Assembly: GCA_035648415.1 (NCBI GenBank) | Contig: DASRLO010000037.1 | Location: 1-5,628 of the forward strand | DNA from: DATARH01 sp035648415 | GTDB lineage: Bacteria; Pseudomonadota; Alphaproteobacteria; ATCC43930; CGMCC-115725 | Direction: 5' to 3' | DNA length: 5,628 bases | Shown: piece by piece, positions 1-5,628 of the stretch | How positions within the stretch are numbered: position 1 is the first letter of the stretch | Layout of the letters: each line of letters starts with the position of its first letter | The notes under the pieces: generated by a model | Told to the model about the DNA's origin: nothing | Database searches by the model: none | The model's input: only the letters and a program-made list of their open reading frames with translations | Translations under genes and position numbers: made by a program

Positions 1-36
1 GGTCTTCATTCGCTCGGTGATGGCCTCGCGCAACAT
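1..36 (-). CDS. GatB/YqeY-family protein, N-terminal fragment (partial)
   Basis: Only the first 12 codons lie in the window, reading MLREAITERMKT on the minus strand; the rest runs off the left edge. The start is supported by a clear AGGAG Shine-Dalgarno (44-48 on the plus strand) placed 7 nt before the ATG. The MLRE(K/R)I..(A/R)(L/M)K pattern resembles the opening of GatB/YqeY-domain proteins, small proteins related to the tail domain of the GatB amidotransferase subunit and of uncertain function. From general knowledge, a YqeY gene divergent from carA is a common alphaproteobacterial arrangement, which supports the call. Twelve residues cannot prove the family; another short cytoplasmic protein is possible. 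Confidence 0.55.
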   Translation of the reverse strand, partial: MLREAITERMKT

Positions 37-131
37 TGTCCCACTCCTGCGCTCGCGGCGGCGGCAACCTAGCCGGTTCCCGGCCGCAATTCAGCCGCAT
101 CTTCTAAGCTATTGAAAGCCCCATATCTTCG

Positions 132-143
132 CTGGCGCGCCAG
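132..143. promoter_or_regulatory. 12-bp perfect palindrome beside the carAB promoter, possible operator
   Basis: CTGGCGCGCCAG is a perfect inverted repeat with no spacer. Its last base touches the first base of the TTGACA -35 hexamer. A dimeric regulator bound here would contact or occlude RNA polymerase at the carAB promoter, and the site also lies within 100 bp of the divergent gene's start codon. What is seen is the symmetry and the position; the operator role is inference. Palindromes of this length occur by chance in GC-rich DNA, so confidence is low. Confidence 0.3.
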
Positions 144-171
144 TTGACAAACAATGGCTTGTGTTTATGTT
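144..171 (+). promoter_or_regulatory. Predicted sigma-70-type promoter of carAB
   Basis: A perfect consensus -35 hexamer TTGACA (144-149) is followed after 16 bp by TATGTT (166-171), which matches the TATAAT -10 at four of six positions. The stretch is distinctly AT-rich against its GC-rich surroundings. Transcription would begin around 177-180, giving a leader of about 55 nt before the carA ATG at 234. The orientation, spacing and distance to carA fit a housekeeping promoter driving carA, carB and probably greA. No second promoter, arginine box or attenuator-type terminator was recognised in the leader. Confidence 0.65.
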
Positions 172-233
172 TCGCAAAATTGGGCGCCGCGCTCGCGAAA
201 CGGCCCCAAATCCGCCGGCAGGAACAGCTTTCG

Positions 234-1412
234 ATGACCGACCAGAACGCGGCGCAGCCATTGCCGCGACCGCCCGACTGCAACGCGGCCCTGGTGCTGG
301 CGGACGGGGCGGTGTTCTGGGGCCGCGGCGTCGGCGCGCCGGGCCGGGCGGTCGGCGAAGTCTGCTTCAACACCGCGATCACCGGCTATCAGGAGATCCT
401 GACCGACCCCAGCTATGCCGGGCAGATCATCACCTTCACCTTCCCCCATATCGGCAATGTCGGGACCAATCCCGAGGACATCGAAGCGACGACCCCGGCG
501 GCGCGCGGCCTGGTGATCCGCGAGAGGATTACCGACCCGGCCAATTACCGCGCCAGCCAGGGGCTGGATTCCTGGCTCAGATCGCACGGCATGACCGGGC
601 TCTGCGGCGTCGACACAAGGCGGCTCACCCGCCGCATCCGCGACCGCGGCGCGCCGAACGGGGTCATCGCCTACGAGCCCACCGGCCGGCTCGACATCGC
701 CGGGATGCAAGCCGAGGCGCAAGCCTGGCCCGGCCTCGAAGGCATGGACCTCGCGCTCGACGTCACCTGCCGGCAGACTTACGAATGGGACGAGACGACC
801 TGGGAGCGCGAGCACGGCTACGGCGCGCAGCAGGCGCCGCGCTTTCATGTCGTCGCGGTCGATTACGGCGCCAAGCGCAACATTTTGCGGATGCTGGCGG
901 CGCATCGCTGCCGGGTGACCGTGGTGCCGGCGACCGCGACGGTCGAGGACATCATGCGGCACCAGCCGGACGGCGTCTTCCTGTCGAACGGGCCGGGCGA
1001 CCCGGCGGCGACCGGCGCATACGCGGTGCCGGTGCTGCGCGCCCTCATCGACACGGGCGTGCCGATGTTCGGCATCTGCCTCGGCCACCAGATGCTGGCG
1101 CTGGCGCTCGGCGGCAGGACAGCCAAGATGGACAAGGGCCATCGCGGCGCCAATCACCCGGTCAAGGATTTGGCCACCGGCAAGGTCGAAATCACCAGCC
1201 AGAATCACGGCTTCGTGGTCGATCCGGCGAGCCTGCCCGAGGGGATCGAGGCGACGCATCTGTCGCTGTTCGACCAGACCAACGAGGGCCTGTCGATCAA
1301 GGGCAAGCCGGTGTTCTCGGTGCAGCATCACCCGGAAGCCAGTCCCGGCCCGCAGGACAGCCATTACCTGTTCGTGCGGTTCGTGAAGCTGATGGCAGCG
1401 GGGAAAAAGTGA
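234..1412 (+). CDS. carA: Carbamoyl-phosphate synthase small (glutaminase) subunit
   Basis: CarA hydrolyses glutamine and channels the ammonia to CarB for carbamoyl phosphate synthesis, feeding cytoplasmic pyrimidine and arginine pathways. The 392-residue product is close to the usual length (382 in E. coli). The N-terminal small-chain domain (about residues 15-150) shows GEVCFNTAITGYQEILTDPSY and PHIGNVGTN. The C-terminal class I glutamine amidotransferase domain (about 205-390) has SNGPGDP, the nucleophile elbow GICLGHQ with Cys282, SQNHGF with His325, and HHPEASPGP with His366 and Glu368. These match E. coli Cys269, His312, His353 and Glu355 at a constant offset of 13, so the enzyme looks active. 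The ATG at 234 is chosen because AGGAA (220-224) precedes it by 9 nt and homology begins just after it. An in-frame TTG at 144 is the promoter -35 hexamer and is not a start. carB follows on the same strand. Confidence 0.97.
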   Translation: MTDQNAAQPLPRPPDCNAALVLADGAVFWGRGVGAPGRAVGEVCFNTAITGYQEILTDPSYAGQIITFTFPHIGNVGTNPEDIEATTPAARGLVIRERITDPANYRASQGLDSWLRSHGMTGLCGVDTRRLTRRIRDRGAPNGVIAYEPTGRLDIAGMQAEAQAWPGLEGMDLALDVTCRQTYEWDETTWEREHGYGAQQAPRFHVVAVDYGAKRNILRMLAAHRCRVTVVPATATVEDIMRHQPDGVFLSNGPGDPAATGAYAVPVLRALIDTGVPMFGICLGHQMLALALGGRTAKMDKGHRGANHPVKDLATGKVEITSQNHGFVVDPASLPEGIEATHLSLFDQTNEGLSIKGKPVFSVQHHPEASPGPQDSHYLFVRFVKLMAAGKK

Positions 1413-1425
1413 GTTTCATCGGCAT

Positions 1426-1498
1426 CCCGGCGAAAGCCTGGACCCATTTATCCGCCTCTCGTGCGGTTGAAGCATGGACCCCGGCTTGCGCCGGGGAG
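1426..1498. repeat. Imperfect inverted-repeat element between carA and carB
   Basis: Positions 1426-1446 and 1475-1495 are inverted repeats pairing at 17 of 21 positions without gaps. Each arm is itself a small hairpin: CCCGGC-GAAA-GCCTGG (1426-1441, one mismatch) and CCCCGGC-TTGC-GCCGGGG (1479-1496, perfect 7-bp stem). A third small stem, CCGC/GCGG (1452-1455 with 1463-1466), sits at the centre. The element fills most of the carA-carB gap. Its GGCGAAAGCC / GGACCCCGGCTTGCGCC core resembles the short palindromic repeats scattered between genes in many alphaproteobacterial genomes; that identity is inferred from memory, since only one copy is in view. It has no T-run, so it is not a classical intrinsic terminator. 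Confidence 0.7.
1493..1498 (+). promoter_or_regulatory. carB Shine-Dalgarno located in the repeat arm
   Basis: GGGGAG lies 10 nt before the carB ATG at 1509 and is the best ribosome-binding site for it. Its first four bases (1493-1496) form the closing strand of the 7-bp hairpin 1479-1496, so folding would partly sequester it. This site decides the carB start in favour of 1509 over the in-frame GTG at 1461, which lies inside the repeat element. Confidence 0.6.
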
Positions 1499-1508
1499 CG
1501 TATCAAGC

Positions 1509-4811
<3,303 letters not shown>

Positions 4812-4850
4812 CCGCTTTCTTTTGTTAATCTCGGGCAAAAAGCTGGCGCT

Positions 4851-5324
4851 ATGGACAGGCTCCCGATGACTTCCGACGGCTACATTCGGCTGCAGGAAGA
4901 GATCAAGCGGCTCAAAACGACCGAACGGCCGGCGATCATCCGCGCCATCGCCGAGGCGCGCACGCACGGCGATCTGTCGGAAAACGCCGAATACCACGCG
5001 GCGCGCGAGCGGCAGAGCTTTATCGAGGGCCGGCTCATGGAGCTGGAGGACAGGGTGGCCCGCGCCGAGGTCATCGACACCTCGAAATTGTCCGGCTCGG
5101 TGATCAAGTTCGGCGCGACGGTGACGCTCGCCGACGAGGAAACCGACGAGGAGCAGACCTTCCGCATCGTCGGCGAGGACGAGGCCGACGTAAAGGATGG
5201 GCGGCTCTCGGTTGCTTCGCCTCTGGCGCGCGCGCTGATCGGCAAGGGCAAGGGCGACAGCGTCGAGGTTTCGACCCCGCGCGGCGCCAAATCCTACGAG
5301 GTCGTCACCGTCGCGTTCGGTTGA
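4851..5324 (+). CDS. greA: Transcription elongation factor GreA
   Basis: GreA enters the RNA polymerase secondary channel and stimulates cleavage of backtracked transcripts. The product is 157 residues (E. coli 158). The N-terminal coiled-coil domain (about 1-75) carries the signature EARTHGDLSENAEYHAARER, with the acidic tip residues Asp41 and Glu44 at the same numbers as in E. coli. The C-terminal FKBP-like domain (about 80-157) includes KFGATVTL, FRIVGEDEAD and SPLARALIGK. The start at 4851 is chosen because MDRLPMT matches the family's M..(I/V/L)PMT opening. Its Shine-Dalgarno is poor, while an in-frame ATG at 4866 has GGACAGG 6 nt upstream and would remove five residues. The gap from carB is 39 bp with no terminator, so co-transcription with carAB is likely. 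The stop codon abuts the stop of the convergent Lrp-family gene. Confidence 0.96.
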   Translation: MDRLPMTSDGYIRLQEEIKRLKTTERPAIIRAIAEARTHGDLSENAEYHAARERQSFIEGRLMELEDRVARAEVIDTSKLSGSVIKFGATVTLADEETDEEQTFRIVGEDEADVKDGRLSVASPLARALIGKGKGDSVEVSTPRGAKSYEVVTVAFG

Positions 5325-5628
5325 TTAGGCCGCGGGTTCGATTTCCGCCAGTTGGGCCTCATCGCCGACCGGCACGCCCGGCTCGGCCTTGGAGACGCGC
5401 AGGGTCATCGCCGATTTGACGTGGGCGACGTTGGGCGCCGAGGTCAGCCTGGCGGAGAGAAAGCGCTGGTAGCTGTCCCAGTCGGTCGCGACGATCTTCA
5501 ACAGGAAATCGGTTTCGCCGGCGAGCATGTGCGCCTCGCGCACCTCGGGCCAGCCGCGCACCAGCTGCTCGAAGCCTTGCAGATCGGCCTCAGCCTGGCT
5601 GGCGAGCCCGACCTGGGCGAAGACGATG
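5325..5628 (-). CDS. Lrp/AsnC-family transcriptional regulator, C-terminal part (partial)
   Basis: The last 100 codons are visible; the N-terminal DNA-binding helix-turn-helix lies beyond the right edge. The frame stays open from the edge, reading IVFAQVGLASQAEADLQGFE and on through WPEVREAHMLAGETDFLLKI, APNVAHVKSAMTLR and a hydrophilic tail ending in EIEPAA. This is the effector-binding RAM/AsnC ligand domain: the first strand, the helix, then the V.E.H...GE.DFLLK segment that in this family forms the dimer core and small-molecule pocket. Such proteins usually bind an amino acid and control amino-acid metabolism genes, often including their own. The internal GTG at 5561 is not the start, because homology continues upstream of it. 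It converges on greA with no intergenic base. Its target genes cannot be read from this window. Confidence 0.92.
   Translation of the reverse strand, partial: IVFAQVGLASQAEADLQGFEQLVRGWPEVREAHMLAGETDFLLKIVATDWDSYQRFLSARLTSAPNVAHVKSAMTLRVSKAEPGVPVGDEAQLAEIEPAA

Noticed and set aside
180..209. Possible leader hairpin (TTGGG pairing with CCCAA, plus CCG with CGG)
   Set aside because: The stem is short and interrupted, with no T-run or alternative pairing partner, so there is no support for an attenuator or riboswitch.
144..233. N-terminal extension of carA from a TTG start
   Set aside because: The TTG is part of the -35 hexamer, no Shine-Dalgarno precedes it, and CarA homology starts after the ATG at 234, which has AGGAA 9 nt upstream.
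154..237. 27-codon leader ORF whose TGA overlaps the carA ATG
   Set aside because: Its ATG lies between the -35 and -10 boxes, upstream of the predicted transcription start, and it has no ribosome-binding site. The overlap looks accidental.
1297..1506. Minus-strand ORF across the carA end and the repeat element
   Set aside because: Its PAQAGVHA...QAFAGM pattern is the typical spurious translation of such palindromic repeats; it also overlaps carA and has no independent support.
1461..1508. N-terminal extension of carB from a GTG start
   Set aside because: The extra 16 codons translate the repeat element and have no CarB homology. The ATG at 1509 gives the standard N-terminus.
4822..4850. 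TTGTTA as a -35 of a dedicated greA promoter
   Set aside because: No acceptable -10 hexamer lies 15-19 bp downstream; the candidate sequences there are GC-rich.

Overview
The window is high-GC DNA with a strong G/C bias at third codon positions. Gene order and protein sequences fit an alphaproteobacterium: the CarB N-terminus (PRRTDISSILIIGAGP) and GreA N-terminus (MDRLPMTSDGY) have alphaproteobacterial character, and a YqeY-like gene diverges from carA while greA and an Lrp/AsnC regulator follow carB. I cannot place it in an order or genus. This is core chromosome. I see no transposase, phage, CRISPR, defence or RNA gene.

Layout from left to right. Positions 1-36 (minus strand) hold the first 12 codons of a probable GatB/YqeY-family gene. 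Positions 37-233 are the divergent control region. It contains a 12-bp perfect palindrome (132-143) touching a consensus -35 hexamer TTGACA (144-149), a matching -10 (166-171) and a leader of about 55 nt. carA (234-1412) encodes the glutaminase subunit of carbamoyl-phosphate synthetase. The 96-bp carA-carB gap is almost filled by an imperfect inverted-repeat element (about 1426-1498) whose right end carries the best Shine-Dalgarno of carB. carB (1509-4811) encodes the synthetase subunit. It is intact but carries an in-frame triplicated 12-bp repeat (4218-4253) and a short Gly/Pro insertion near residue 603. greA (4851-5324) follows after 39 bp with no visible terminator. A convergent Lrp/AsnC-family regulator (5325 to beyond 5628, minus strand) ends exactly where greA ends, with no base between the two stop codons.

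How the genes work together. CarA releases ammonia from glutamine and passes it to CarB, which uses bicarbonate and two ATP to make carbamoyl phosphate for pyrimidine and arginine synthesis. CarB keeps its C-terminal allosteric domain with the nucleotide-binding residues, so feedback control is probably retained. GreA rescues backtracked RNA polymerase and is probably co-transcribed with carAB. The Lrp-family protein may sense an amino acid; whether it acts on this locus is unknown.

I found no previously undescribed system. The points worth a second look are small: the repeat element supplying the carB ribosome-binding site, the 12-bp tandem repeat expanding a CarB loop, the palindrome beside the carAB promoter, and the zero-gap convergent gene ends.
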